DNA of 64,000 bases from Gentiana macrophylla (GCA_026214975.1 CM047808.1:52740321-52804320); one strand, 5' to 3'; numbered from the stretch's first letter, positions 11,020-22,953 are shown. The notes: generated from the letters alone by a model not told the origin. A program made the numbers and translations.

Positions 11020-11031
11020 TGGTATCAGAGC
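11020..11031 (+). other. Primer binding site of element B
   Basis: TGGTATCAGAGC lies one base after LTR B1 and matches the plant initiator tRNA-Met 3-prime end complement. It fixes the plus orientation of element B. Confidence 0.9.
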
Positions 11032-14000
11032 GAGTTTCGAGCTTAAGCAATAAGCATGTTAATTTGCGTAGTTAATTTTATCGTTTAAATCACGTAATTG
11101 AAAGATGAAAGATTTTTTGATTTGCAAAAGTGATACATGAAAAGAAAAAAAAACGAGATTGGGTGGTGCTCGGCCGACTGGCGGTGGCACCACCACCGGC
11201 GGCGGCTGATCAGAGGCGGCGGCGGCAGGGCAACCTGCTGCCGGTGTCGGTTGACCGGTCAATACTGGATGATCTCCTCAATTTCGTTTTGTGTATTTTG
11301 TGATTCAATATGGTTCATAGTTGTGATTGATTAATATCTCCTTTGTTTAGTTGTGTCATATGGCCAACTAATAGTTCAAATAGTTCGGCCATTGGGATGC
11401 CACATGGCATTAAAATAATAATGGCATTTCCAAACTTTGTTTGGTATTGGCCTAGACCCTTTCCAAATATTTGATTTGGGAAAAGGCCTAGGCCTAGGAC
11501 ACTTTCAAAAAATTTATTTTGGAAAGTGACCAGGCATATTAACAAAAATATTGGTCTTTCCAAATTTAATTTGTTTAGAATAGGCCTAGGCCCCTTTCAA
11601 AATATTTGATTTTGGACAATGCCTAGGCCTAGGCCCTTTTCAAAATTTTGATTTTGGAAATGGCCAAGGGAGATGCCTTTTGGTTTAAGAAACCAAAGGC
11701 ATCCCTTTTGATTAGGAATCAAAAGGAAAAAAAACAAAAGAGACATAATTTTAATTTTGATTTATTTTTGGAATAGTTCTAATTAATTAAAATCGTTTAA
11801 AATTAATCGTTAATTTTATTTAGATTAAAATAATTTAATTAATTAAATGTTAATTGGTTAATTGATTGGATAAAATTATTTAATAGATTAAATGTTAATT
11901 GATTAATTAATACGCAAGTAGTTAAATGTTAATTTATCTTTTTCATAAGATGTTATTGTATTGATTAGATATAGTAGATATAATATGATTATATGGACCC
12001 CGATTGATCATGGACTCGACCGATAGGATAGATGTGAATGATTTAATTTTTCTGTTGGTTTAAAAATTGTCCTAGGCCGTTATGAAGAACGTGGCCTAGT
12101 TTATTTTATGCATTTATCACATTCTCGTTGGCTCCCCCCGTGTGCGGCGGGTGTACTTATTTTATTAGATATAATTAAATGTAACAAGAATGGAGCAGAA
12201 GACGGAGACCATAGAAAGAAGAATAAAGATCCCATTGGAAAATGGCGCATTAAAGATCCTATTGGTGGTTGTAGCTACCTTAGATTGTGACCTGCGGTTT
12301 CGTCAGTTTGTATTCGAAACCGCACCTAGGAAAAGTCCATGATCATACCGGTTACTTTACGCATTTATTTATTTTGTGCTTGTATTTATTTTATATGATA
12401 CGATAAATGCATGACTAGGCACGATCTAGATAAATGTGTAGGATGTATGTCTATAGAAATAGATATATTTGATGAGACCGTAATTAAAATTAATTAAGTC
12501 AATTAATTTACATAAATACTTCCACTACAAAAATCGAGTTGAAATATTGTCTCCCAATATTATAATGACGGTGAAGAGCCATTGTTCGGATCCAACTGAT
12601 CGACCACCGCCGGGAGTTGACCTACCTCGGGTATATCGTCATTATTGAGATATGATCGTATGAGATCTCGTGAATATTGGGTTATGACTTGACTAGAGTC
12701 TTTCGGTGATTGGCCACCGTCAGGGCCATCTGACTTTACAGACAAGGGGTTGACTAACACATAGTGATGTGTATTGCCAAAAAGTTGACTAGTCAACCAC
12801 TGAGAATTACATAGTGATGTGATTGGTAAAGCGTTAACTACCTTTGAAAATTATCTTGATTGATCGACCACCGCCGGGAATCAAGTAACTAGATTGGATC
12901 TCAGCCACTAAAGAATTTTGGATAATTCTTGAAAGTCAATTGGGAGTAGTTGACTAGTGGGAGCAAAATCATAAACCAAAAGACCATTTTTTATTTTGCG
13001 TGTAGAAACAAACAACACTCTTTTATCTTTGATTTTTATGTTGTAGTTTTAGCAAACATTATATTTATGTTTTAATTCTCGATTAGTAAAACCAAATTAT
13101 GACTGTTACCTTTTGAGAAACGTTCTCAAATATGGTAAAGTAATTTTAATCCTTTTAAAATAAGTCATGACACGAGCAATCCCATTATAGTAGTTAGAGA
13201 CAAGGAGACCACATATTTGATGGATTACTCCAAGGATTTAATTATTAATGAAAGCGGAAGCTCATGTATGATTACATCATTTGAAATAAGTTTCAACAAA
13301 TTAATCATATATTGGATACGATCCAAGATAATCATTATGTCATATGATGACAATTAATTCAGACGTTGGATAAGAATGACCACATCTAATTTTGGAAAGG
13401 TTGTTTTCAAAATTGTAAGATTTAAGTATCGACTTAATTCTATCATTGTTTAAGGGTAAATTAAATAGTCAATGTTTTGAATACGATTCAAAAGGTAAAA
13501 TAAACTATTTAATAAACTTTACATTTTCTTTATGAAAGGAAATTAAAGACATAGCTCTTCTGATCTTTCTAAGGTCTTGTGAAGACTACACTAAGAAATA
13601 TTCACAAGTGCTTAAAGGATTAAAAGAAAAGTAAGGGGATGTGCTTAAATAGAGATCTTATCGAAGTCACTATTCTAGGCAACTGTGTTGAGATAAATCT
13701 ATCTAAGTTCAAGACAACTCTTAGATATATGATATCTTACGAGTATGATTAAATTAGAAAGATTAAATACAGATATGGAAGGTGAATCAAACGTTGTAAC
13801 ACTTACCTTATTCTGGATCTAGTAAACTGATAAGGGAACTAAATAAATGTTATTATGTTCTTGTTCTTATGAAGAACATACTTTCAGTTGCATGTTAGGA
13901 TTTAGTAGACATATTCAATTGTAAAGAATAAATGTTATTCCGATAAAGTTGAAAGGCCACTGAATCTAACATACTAGATTGTTGTCACTATATAGTTGAT

Positions 14001-14470
14001 ATAAGTGATGAAATCTCAACTAAATATTTTGTATAACTGTTATCCTTGATTTGTGGTGTTTAGTACACGGTCTACATGGAAGGAGCGTGTAACCAAAGCG
14101 TCATTCGATGATGATCTTGAACCATATGATTATGAATCATGTGGGTTATACGTATTTTATCCAAAGAGGACTAAAACACCCTTTTAAGAAAAGGTTATGG
14201 AACCTAGAAGATTGACTAGAGCCTAAACATATTGATGTTTGTTGGCTTATGACAATTTATACCATAAAAAATTGTTTATCTCTCTCTTGGACTATTTTTA
14301 GAAATAGTTGAATGTACTTATTGAATTACAATAATTCAGAAAGCCTGAAAAGTTTGAGCTAGTACGAATATGAGATTGATGAGCTACTTAGGAATTAATC
14401 TTCAATTGAACTGAAGCAATTAATACCTGAAGGTTTCAGAAGACGTCTGAATTAGAATCATATTCTCCCT
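11032..14470 (+). mobile_element. Element B leader and unreadable gag region
   Basis: No convincing coding sequence is seen in this 3.4 kb. It holds a GC-rich CGGCGG-type run (11165-11260), then GCCTAGGCC-rich repeats alternating with TTTCCAAA-type segments (11450-11660), and AT-rich TTAATTAATT runs (11760-11940). Two copies of the phrase GATCGACCACCGCCGGGA sit at about 12597 and 12863. From about 13100 to 14400 the sequence looks like decayed coding DNA but no motif is secure. The small ORFs here are not supported as genes. Confidence 0.5.
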
Positions 14471-14485
14471 TGAAGGATACCATCT

Positions 14486-14930
14486 TTGGGATACGCAATT
14501 AGATTGTGTTTCCAAAATGGAAACAACACTTTATATGATAAAGGTGTGACGCAAGGGATGCGAAGTATCCCTTACCCGTTTTGGGATAGTGTCCTTATAC
14601 TTAACCGAGTTCTGAAGAATAAAGGTTGCATAAATTCCATATTATATATGGAAGAGGATAATGTCGAATCTATCTTAACCGATGATTTGAAGTTGTCATA
14701 GGCAAAGTCAGAAAGGCTTGGAGCGTAGTACGACATATGCGACTTTGTGGAGTATCTTAGCAAGTATGCTAGATATTATTTACCTGTCCGCGGAGCAAAA
14801 TGTTTGTCTCCGAACATGCTGTTTTCTAGAGGAAGTGTTTCTTCCAAAAGAAATAGTGGGAGTAAATAAGATCTCAAAAGAGTTTGAGAACCACAAAGAT
14901 ATATTCAACCATATGACGTGAGCAGGCGCC
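14486..14930 (+). pseudogene. Element B integrase C-terminal remnant
   Basis: The frame 14718-14921 reads SAEQNVCLRTCCFLEEVFLPKEIVG. This matches the copia integrase C-terminal segment (EQKVFVSRHAxFLEKEFL-x-K). The preceding frame (14486-14701) is probably earlier integrase sequence but has no secure motif. Stops at both ends and the frame change near 14705 show that it is dead. Confidence 0.55.
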
Positions 14931-15929
14931 ATATAGCGATGAGGTGTAGAACACTGCTCAGTGCATATAAAAATTATGTAAGTCTGTGGCTAACCTCAAG
15001 CCTGAAAAGGCTGCTGGTATGTTCATCTTGAAGAATGAATATCTCATGACTTATGAAGGAATGTTTAAAAGGCAAGATTGAGAGATATGGCCAGGAGTCA
15101 TAATATCTAAATTAGATTCCACAGTGACAACCAGGTTATGAACCTAGTTTGACACGGTAAACGCAGATTGGTTGTTTGGGCCAAAGCCAATAATCGGGTG
15201 GAGTACGCGATAATTTTTTAGTTGCGATGTTCACTCCACAGATGCTGGTAACAAGGACTTCCACTTTATCATGCCCCTATTAGAGAGTCTCTCGTCATTA
15301 CCCTGTAAGGCTGAGCCCAGTTCTATTAAGACTATGCTTGTTGTAACTTCATATCATGGCTATATGATAGTGTTGAAGACGTTAGGCAGAAAGCTCGATG
15401 TTCATAGACGATCACATGATATGTAAGCCCACGATATCCATTTATTGACTCAGACAAGTTTCTCTAGACGATTTCTTTGTTTGATAATCAAAAGAGTTTG
15501 ATTTAGTCAAAAGAAGGATATGCCCGATGTGCAAGATGGATAGTGGGAGTGTGTTACGATTTTTGAGCAAGGTATTGGATATATCTCTCGAGAATTATCA
15601 CCCCATATCACAGTCAATTAATGTTTGGTAGTTAAAGGTCATTACAAAAGCACTTGGATTAGCAGTTGTTATTTTAGAAATAAGAATCTATAGCGATAGA
15701 TTTAACTGCTGTTAGATTATAGTTTACCTATATATATGTGTTGCTAAAAGAGTTTAGCATATATCGCGACGGGGATACTGCTAGCCAGTGTTCTCAATAT
15801 CTATCTATGTTAGGACGTTCGTCCTAAAGATAAGCTGAAAGATGATGCATATGGAAGGTTTCTTTCGCTACTGTGATAGGAGCCATATTATAGGTAATGT
15901 CAGATGTTCATAGCCCATGAATAGTCATG

Positions 15930-16260
15930 AGCAAGTATGAAAGTAAATCTGGTGAATGTCGAGAATTACCTTAAACACGTTAAGGAAGGTTTCTTAGTTT
16001 ATCAAAACTTGGAATCAGATATACTTAGATATACAGACGTATATCCAGAGTCTTATGAAGGCGAGTGGGAGCTACAATCTGGGTTTGCACTCACTTTGAT
16101 TAAGTGATACAGTGAGCTGGAAATGTTCTTGGCTATGGGTCACTGTAAGTTCTACAACTCAGGCCAAAACACAAAAGTGCCTTAGAGGTGCAGATGGAGC
16201 AATACATGGATCTAGAAGGTTCATTCCTAAACCTTGTACGGTTCTTCCACCTTTTCTATA
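15930..16260 (+). pseudogene. Element B RNase H remnant
   Basis: Translation around 15955-16110 gives NVENYLKHVKEGFLVYQN, RYTDVYPES and ELQSGFALTL. This corresponds to copia NILKYLRRTKDxFLVYGG, YTDASF and SQSGFVFTL. It is frame-broken and lacks a clear end. The RT domain that should lie between 14930 and 15930 could not be recognised. Confidence 0.6.
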
Positions 16261-16492
16261 TAGCTGATATAGTAAGTGGATTCATTGCTTGAAGCAAGGA
16301 CAAGGGTCTCGTCAGAGATTCATGTGTGTATTGAGGCGGTTCCTTTGACTTGATCATTTGGAGCATAGTATGAAGAGAGTCTGAGTCCCCACGGATAGCG
16401 ATCCGTTCATGGCTAGTGCTAGTTGCGAGTATTGCATGAGATTCTTGTGTTTTAACTTGGGCTTGTGTGTGCGAGTGATTGGTTTTAGGCCA

Positions 16493-16502
16493 ACTAGGAG
16501 AT
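16493..16502 (+). other. Polypurine tract of element B
   Basis: ACTAGGAGAT directly precedes the TGTTGAAC start of LTR B2. It corresponds to the AGTGGGAGAT before LTR B1. Confidence 0.7.
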
Positions 16503-17108
16503 TGTTGAACTAGTGTCCTAAACCCAATCGGGTTGGACCGGATCCGACAGGGTCGGATTATTTCTACTATTTCTCTATGTCTATACATATATTAAATGGC
16601 TTTTCTGTTGTCATATATTTGTTCTTTTAAAGAACCAATTGTGAATTATTATATGATAACGTCCTTAGTATTAAACTGTGATAGAGAAACCATGATAGGC
16701 GATTATGGTTGATGAGATCTCCAATCACTTTAATAAGTTTGATACTTAAATGTCTCTAGGTTGATGTACTATTAAACATGGCATTGATAGTATGAACTGG
16801 CTAGCATGGATTAGATGTCTTCTGTCTTTAAGGCAGGGATAGATCTCGTCTATCTAAGTGTAGAGACACTTGGACTGTACGTGGACGTGTATTAGAGAAT
16901 GCGTACGTTAGACTGACCCACTTACTCGGATAAGTGTCACACTATGTGACGCTTGTGTAATTATCCTTAGGACCGGAGTCTACATGGCATCACGGTGTGG
17001 ATTGTCATGCTTGACACTATTGAGGTTTCCCCTAGCCACGGGCCTATCATGCGGTAGTGATTGGGTGTGATACTGAAGTATGCGGAGTATACATGTTTGG
17101 TCGTCTGG

Positions 17109-17116
17109 GAATCGCG
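17109..17116. other. 8-bp target duplication of the hAT element
   Basis: GAATCGCG here and GAATCGCG at 18348-18355 flank the insertion exactly. Confidence 0.92.
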
Positions 17117-18347
17117 CAGGGCCGGCCCTACAGTGAGGCCGGCAAGACCCAGGTCTTAAGCCCAACGGTGCCGGGAGGCCCAACGGTACATGTTTTGCTA
17201 AAAGAAAAAAAATTCGTGTAGATTCAATCCGATCCAACCTAATATAATATGTTTTTATTTTATAAAGGCCCAAATTTTTTTTTGACAATGTGTGATCAGC
17301 TGAACTGCATCTGTAGTTGCGCTCTTGTTGTGTGATCAGGTGTATAATATCTTTGTGTATTAGACCAGTAGACCTGTTGTTAATCTTATCTTGTTGATCT
17401 GCTAGGGCACTATACTCAAAATTGATTTACAGGATTGATAGTCTTAGCTCTTAGTTTAGACTATCATTCTTAAGGAGCAACTGAGGCTAGCATTAGGTTG
17501 ATCAACTTAATATTTGTTGGATCGGGTTTTAGTTTGTACTCAAATTTGAATTGCAAGTTTTGTAACCTGCTGCAATTTAAGTAATCTGTAATCTACATTA
17601 ATGTAGAAACTGAACTGGAACAGCCTTGTATTTTGAATTGCTTATTGTTTATCCTTTGCAAATCTGTTGGCAATCTAAACCTGTCGCACTCAGTGTATTT
17701 TGAATTGCTTATTGTTTATCCTTTCCAAATCTTTTGGCAATCTAAACCTGTCGCACTCAGTGTACTCAAATTTGAATTGCAAGTTTTGTAACATATCGTT
17801 TCTTTTCTGCGACACCTGTCGTACTCAGTGTGCAACAACACATTCAAAACAAAACAAAAATAGACTTCGTGAATAAAATATAGTGCATTATCTTGAATTG
17901 ATCTTGAGCCTTTCTAGTGATTTTGTTTGAGATAATTTTTGGTGTTATCTGCACTTGATCAAGATAGCTTATTGTTTACTGATTGTTTCCACAAGCACTA
18001 AACCTCTTGATATGATAACAAATTGCTTGCTTGAATCCTTTTAATTCACCTGCATATCTTTCCTGAATATTAAACTTTTAATTACCTGCTTTTTATTATC
18101 ATAACTCAAACCTGCACAATATTTTTTGTGGTTGGCTAAACCTCTTGCTTAATCTGTTTAGTTATCAGCTTTGTTTTGATCACTTAATCACTTAATTTGT
18201 TGATCAATAAAACAAGTTGCTCATATTGAATTTGTATTTACGGATGTTAAAAACGCGATATGTATATATGTTTAAAAAAACAAGTTCAACTGAAAGGCCC
18301 AATTCGGGGATTGGCCTTAAGCCCAAAACATACGAGGGCCGGCCCTG
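17117..18347. mobile_element. Non-autonomous hAT element
   Basis: Bounded by perfect 13-bp terminal inverted repeats CAGGGCCGGCCCT and flanked by the 8-bp duplication GAATCGCG, both hallmarks of hAT transposons. Just inside both ends are GGCCCAA/TTGGGCC and CTTAAGCCCAA words, typical subterminal repeats for transposase binding. No transposase ORF is present. The interior is T-rich and repetitive, with one exact-phase duplication of 67 bp. It lies in the 3-prime LTR of element B. Confidence 0.93.
17627..17760. repeat. 67-bp tandem duplication inside the hAT element
   Basis: 17627-17693 and 17694-17760 are nearly identical (TGTATTTTGAATTGCTTATT ... CGCACTCAG), differing at about two bases. A shorter word, TACTCAAATTTGAATTGCAA, also recurs at about 17536 and 17763. 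Confidence 0.9.
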
Positions 18348-19301
18348 GAATCGCGTACCCTATCAGTAGGGGTGAATATCCGAAAGGGCCTTCGTATAAG
18401 GAATGTCTTACTCTCGTGAATCTTTGCAAAGTGGAAGTAAATAAGTTACTTCGAGAGAGCATGATATCCAGATTATAAGATACGGTCGTTAATATTTGAC
18501 ACTAGACATACGACCGCATGGATATTATTATTGCGATAGGATTGTAAGTTACATGGTAACTGTTTCACATGAAATGTAGTAGTCATTGCATTTGTCTCTT
18601 CTGATGATTGGTGGTCACGGTGTGTTGCTAGACGTTATCCCATGATCGTTAGGCATGAAGGGCATTTTCATAATTTACACTTTGTGTCTACGGCCAACAT
18701 ATTCTGAAGCCTATCGGGTCACACACATATGAACATCTAGTCGGATTAAAATGTGGTTATAGTTGATAACCAAATAAGGAAAGTTTTATCTCGTACTATA
18801 AAGGTTATAGTGGTAAATTATTATGGTGCTATTTATTTATTATGAATAAATATAATACAAGATATTAATTATGTTGATTAATTAAATATACATATATTAG
18901 ATACGTGTATGTCGAATTTATGTGTGTATATGATATACATGTATTTTCCAAATTAATTGATCATACTATTATATTATTAATTAAAGAATATTCCGGAAGC
19001 CAATAATAGGCTATATGGGGAGCATGATTAAGTGTATTAAGATACACTTGGATTGTGCAATTCAATTAATAAGATTACCATATATTAATATTAGATATTA
19101 ATGACTATAGATTTGCACACATGTGTAAATTGATTTATGGTAATAAGATAAATATAGTCAATATAAGATATTTACAATATCTTAGAAATATTTAATATGG
19201 GATATTAAATTAAATGAGATAAATCAATCAATTATATTTTCTTTATTTTATTGGGAAAATGTTTTCTTCTCCTCCACTCATATTTGGGGCGCCACTTTGC
19301 C

Positions 19302-19309
19302 TATAAAAA
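19302..19309 (+). promoter_or_regulatory. TATA box of LTR B2
   Basis: TATAAAAA in a GCCTATAAAAAGGAAG context about 370 bp before the LTR end, a usual position for a copia U3/R boundary. Confidence 0.6.
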
Positions 19310-19678
19310 GGAAGTGGGTGTGAAGCTCTTTTGTACATCACAATTCCAAGAACTAATAGTTCTTGTGTAAAATAGAGAGCATCCTATAGAGAGTTGGAGA
19401 GAGGGGAAAAAGGCCGGTCTAGCAACCGGAGTTTTCCAATAGCAATCCATGATGGGATTCCGGCGGGTTGTCTGTGTGGCCTAGCGGTAGAGGCCGAACA
19501 CTTGGGTGGCTCTATGCAAAACTACTTTCCTTAGACGGTCAAAGCGTCGATCTTTTTAGATCAAGCAAGGTAACCACCGTCTTTAGCTTATTTGTTTTTT
19601 TGCTTAAATGAAGTCAATCCTGGTTAAAATGAAATAAATTTTTGAATTCCGCTGCGTTCCCGCGTATATTTCCTAACA

Positions 19679-21930
19679 CTCTATCACTTCTCCACCCCAC
19701 TTCATCCCACCATTGCTCCTGCACAAGCCCTTACCTCCTTACTTCCCTCCTCTACCATATGGCTTCAGCGTCTCGGTCATTTCTCCTACTCCATACTTCA
19801 TCAAGCCTTAAAACGTCTCCCCACTTTTACTCCTGCTAAAGCACCTATTGTTGTGTGTGCCCCGTGTCAGTTATGTAAAATTCACCGTTTTCCATTATAC
19901 ACTTCTGATTTTACATCTACTGCTCCTTTGGACCTGATCTACTCTGATGTTTTGGGCCCCTATTCTAAACCTTCAATTTATGGTTACCGTTATTATGTCA
20001 ACTTTTTGGATGGCTTCACAAAATACCTATGGCTTTATCCCCTGAAAAATAAATCTGATGTTGAAACAATCTTTCCTGACTTTCTTGCTCTGATTGAACA
20101 TCAGTTCAGTACCAAACTAAAATCTATCCAAACTGACTTGGGTGGTTAGTAGCGTCGCGTTTCCACTCTTCTTACCTCTCTTGGCATCCGGCATCGCCTT
20201 CCCTGTCCCCATACACACGAACAAGTTGGTGGCATTGAGTGTCGTCGCCATCAAATTGTTGAAGTTGGCCTCTCTCTTCTTGCCCAATCTAACCTTCTGC
20301 TTCCCTATTGGGAGGATACATTTATCACTGCCACTTATATTATCAACCGTCTTCCCACCAAAGTCCTCCATAATAAGTCTCCCTTTGAATGTCCATCATC
20401 GGTCCCCTGACTACACCTTCTTTCGATTCTTTGGGTGTCTGTGCTGGCCCTATCTACATCCCTATGACCATCACAAAACTGATTTCAGCTCTACAACTTG
20501 CATCTTTCTCGGCTATAGTCCTTCCCACCATGGTTATAAATTCCTGGACCTTGCCTCTGACCTTATCTATATTGCTCGCCATATGGTTTTCAATGAATCG
20601 ATCTTCCCCTATACGTCTTCTCCCTCCTAGCACACTCTTGATAATCTCACTGTACCACTTCGTGTCTCCTTGCCAGCACCTCCACAGAATTCACCTCCTA
20701 TGCCGACTCCCTCCAATCCGGCCACACCCCCTCCGGCTCCCACTCCCGAGCCTTCCCCACCCACCTCGCCTATGTCCACTTTGGCCTCGGCCTCTTCAGA
20801 ATCGTCTCCTGCCCCACCTGCTCTTACTCACACCATTGTTACTCGTGCCAAAACCAATTCCCTAAAACCTATTTCTCGGCCTGACGTTATCCGCTGCCCG
20901 CTTCCTAAAGCCCTTGTTGCCTTTACTGATACCCTAGACCCCACTTCCTATACTGACGCCTCTAAACACCTGAATTGGCGTAATACTATGAAGGAGGAAA
21001 TCGACGCATTGTTGCACAACCAGACCTGGGATCTTGTTCCTCCGCATCCTCGTAAGAATATTTTTGGTAATAAATGGGTTTATCATACTAAACGTCATGC
21101 AGATGGTCGTTTTGAGCATCACAAGGCCCGCCTGGTTGCCAAGGGTTTTCATCAGGCCGAAGGAGTTTATGTCACTGACACCTTTAGCCTGGTTGTCAAA
21201 CCGGTCACAATTCTTCTTCTTTTGTCTCCTGTGTTTCGCAGGGTTGGTCTCTTCGACAGGTGGATATTCAGAATGCTTTCCTTCATGGACATTTATCTGA
21301 GCCCATATATATGAAGCAGCCACAGGGGCTTATTCACCCCGGTTATCCTGATTATGTTTGCCGTCTTCATTGCAGTCTTTATGGCCTCTGTCAGGCACCA
21401 CGCTTGGTTCTCTCGCTTCACCGATGTGTTGATTAAGTTTGGGTTTGTCAGCTCTAAAGCTGACACCTCCTTATATATTTATTCACGTGATGGTGCTCGT
21501 GTTTATATTCTAATTTGTGTGGATGATATTGTAATTGCTGACTCGTCGTCTTCTCTTTTTAAGCAGGTAATCTCTTATCTTGGTCGGCATTTTCCGGTTA
21601 AGGGCCTTGGATCTTTGTCTTATTTTCTTAGCATTGAGGTGCTTCCTACCAAAGCTCAGTAGGTTGCCATTAAACGTATTCTTAGTATCTTAAGTACACT
21701 ATCTCCGATGGTCTCTTTTTCTCCTGTCGGTCCCCTATTTCGCTCACGGCTTACTCTGACTATGATTGGGCCATTGACAGTGAAATCGCCGTTCTATTAG
21801 GTCATATTGTGTCTTCCTTGGTGATAATCTGATTAGTTGGCACAGTAAGCAACACTTGACGGTTTCCAAGAGTAGCACTGAGGCCGCGTATAAGACTCTG
21901 TCTAACACCGCTGCAGAACTCCAGTGGTGA
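19679..21930 (+). pseudogene. Truncated copia element D, integrase to RNase H
   Basis: Begins inside the GAG-preintegrase segment (IWLQRLGHFSYSILHQALK) directly at the end of LTR B2, without a target duplication. In order: CQLCKIHRFP and the integrase core LDLIYSDVLGP...YYVNFLDGFTKYLWLYPL (19853-20149); a P/S-rich linker (20670-20850); RT start HLNWRNTMKEEIDAL, GNKWVY and KARLVAKGF (to 21200); a WSLRQVDIQNAFLHGHLSEP stretch (21240-21310); CVDDIVIAD (21517-21543, the YVDD box with Y changed to C); and the RNase H end WHSKQHLTVSKSSTEAAY (21840-21890). There are at least four frame changes and a deletion between WAIDS and the YCVFLG motif near 21780. No LTR is attached. It is more C-rich than its neighbours. 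Confidence 0.9.
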
Positions 21931-22245
21931 TAGAGACAAATTTGGTGTTATTTCTTGTGCTTATTTATACATATTTTGTGGAGAAATACTCTTTTTTGGG
22001 TGTGTTTTGAATGATTTTCAGGTCTTAGTAGCTCGTGAGGTGTAATGGAGATTATTGGAATATTTTTGGTGATTTTTGGAGAAAGGTCAAGGAGGAGATA
22101 AACGATTGAAAGATTTTATGAATAGATCGAACCGTTGTGGAATGCAGTGATGCGTCATTGCACGTTTTCACCGACCTCATGTCAAATATTTATTATTAAT
22201 AAAGTGGTCAAGACTTGATTTGTATTAGTAAGGATGATTATTATA
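21931..22245. other. Unassigned stretch, possible LTR start
   Basis: Starts TGATAGAGACAAATTTGGTG right after the copia D remnant. The style resembles the beginning of a Gypsy LTR, but no second copy or coding part is visible. No ORF of note. Confidence 0.2.
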
Positions 22246-22280
22246 CTAGCTTAAAACCCGTGCTATGCACCGATGCACGG
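22246..22280 (-). mobile_element. Helitron 3-prime terminus, minus strand
   Basis: On the minus strand the sequence reads a GC-rich hairpin (CCGTGC ... GCACGG, 22258-22280), then GGTTTTAAG, then CTAG followed by T in the flank. A hairpin 10-12 bases before a CTRR end next to a T is the Helitron 3-prime signature. The 5-prime TC end was not found; the element would extend rightward and may have been broken up by the MITEs and MULE that follow. Confidence 0.6.
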
Positions 22281-22356
22281 AATAAAAAAAACTTGCATTA
22301 ATTAAAACACAAAATATATACGAAGGTACTCCAAACTGAACTATATACTATTAGTT

Positions 22357-22667
22357 AAGTTGAGTTTTATTTCCAGTATTATATAGAGCCAATAGTATAA
22401 TAGGTTAAGAAAGTGGTTAAATGTTATTAATTTTAATGGTAAAAGTCTAAACGTGCTTATATTTTATGAAAATATCTAAACGTGCTTATATTTTGGGACC
22501 TATGTACTATTCTACTATTGGTTAAGTTGAGTTTTATTTCTGAGCCAATAGTATAATAGTACATATGTCCCGAAATATAAGCACGTTTAGATATTTTCAC
22601 TAAGGTTAAGAAAGTGGTTAAATGTTATTAATTTTAATGGTAAAAGTCTAGAACACCCTTTGACCTT
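22357..22667. repeat. Duplicated segment around a 131-bp foldback
   Basis: Words such as GTTAAGTTGAGTTTTATTTC, GAGCCAATAGTATAATAG and GTTAAGAAAGTGGTTAAATG occur first at about 22357-22440 and again at about 22521-22640. A partial duplication therefore brackets the hairpin at 22468-22598. Confidence 0.75.
22468..22598. repeat. Foldback (inverted repeat), 54-bp arms
   Basis: Arms 22468-22521 and 22545-22598 are complementary with only about four mismatches, separated by a 23-base loop. The arms contain TAAACGTGCTTATATTTTGG. It could be a small MITE or a hairpin made by an inverted duplication. There is no coding content. Confidence 0.85.
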
Positions 22668-22842
22668 ATTAATGTAATAGTTGTAAATTATGTGAATGTA
22701 TAACAAATTAGAAGTAAAAAGAAGAAAAATATAATAAATGTTTCATTGATATTCTAAATGAGTTATATTTTGAGATAAATTCAAAATGCTAAACGGATTT
22801 AAATTTTGAGATGTAGGTAGTATATCACAATCCCCATGCAGT

Positions 22843-22899
22843 TGTCAAAATAAAAAAAATAAAAAAAAATAAAAAAAAATAAAAAAAATAAAAAAAATC
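22843..22899. repeat. A-rich microsatellite (A5-9 T)n
   Basis: A run of AAAAAAT-type units of variable length on the plus strand, imperfect. Confidence 0.8.
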
Positions 22900-22953
22900 A
22901 ACATGCTTACTTATTATCCCCATCCAATCACCCAAAAAGCCTCTACGATCATA

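Larger units (their letters stand above)
5464..19678 (+). mobile_element. Copia element B with nested insertions
   Basis: Two related LTRs start TGTTGAA(A/C)TAGTGTCC at 5464 and 16503 and end TTTCCTAACA at 11018 and 19678. Between them lie a tRNA-Met primer site at 11020, decayed integrase and RNase H sequences on the plus strand, and a polypurine tract at 16493. Over the first 269 bp the LTRs differ at roughly 14-15 positions by eye. The left LTR is split by element C (5733-10735) and the right one by a hAT element (17117-18347). No 5-bp target duplication is visible outside the LTRs (GAGAT on the left, CTCTA on the right). The left flank instead resembles the element's own polypurine tract, which suggests an LTR-LTR recombinant. 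Confidence 0.8.
16503..19678 (+). repeat. LTR B2 (3-prime LTR of element B) with hAT insertion
   Basis: Starts TGTTGAACTAGTGTCC and ends TATTTCCTAACA. Without the hAT and its extra 8 bp it is about 1.94 kb, and it contains the part that LTR B1 has lost. A promoter-like CTATAAAAAGG lies at 19301-19311, followed by a leader with GAACTAATAGTTC. Because it keeps the TATA box, this LTR rather than B1 shows the ancestral structure. Confidence 0.8.

Noticed and set aside
11059..11334. Pro/Ala-rich and Arg-rich ORFs in a GC-rich leader
   Set aside because: Caused by CGGCGG runs in both strands. They lie in the untranslated leader of element B, with no conserved motif.
17117..18347. Host gene with GC-rich ends in LTR B2
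   Set aside because: TIRs and TSD show that it is a hAT element, and there is no ORF inside.
19642..19839. 65-codon plus-strand ORF starting inside LTR B2
   Set aside because: It crosses the boundary between LTR B2 and copia D. The real reading of D here is another frame (RLGHFSYSILHQALK).
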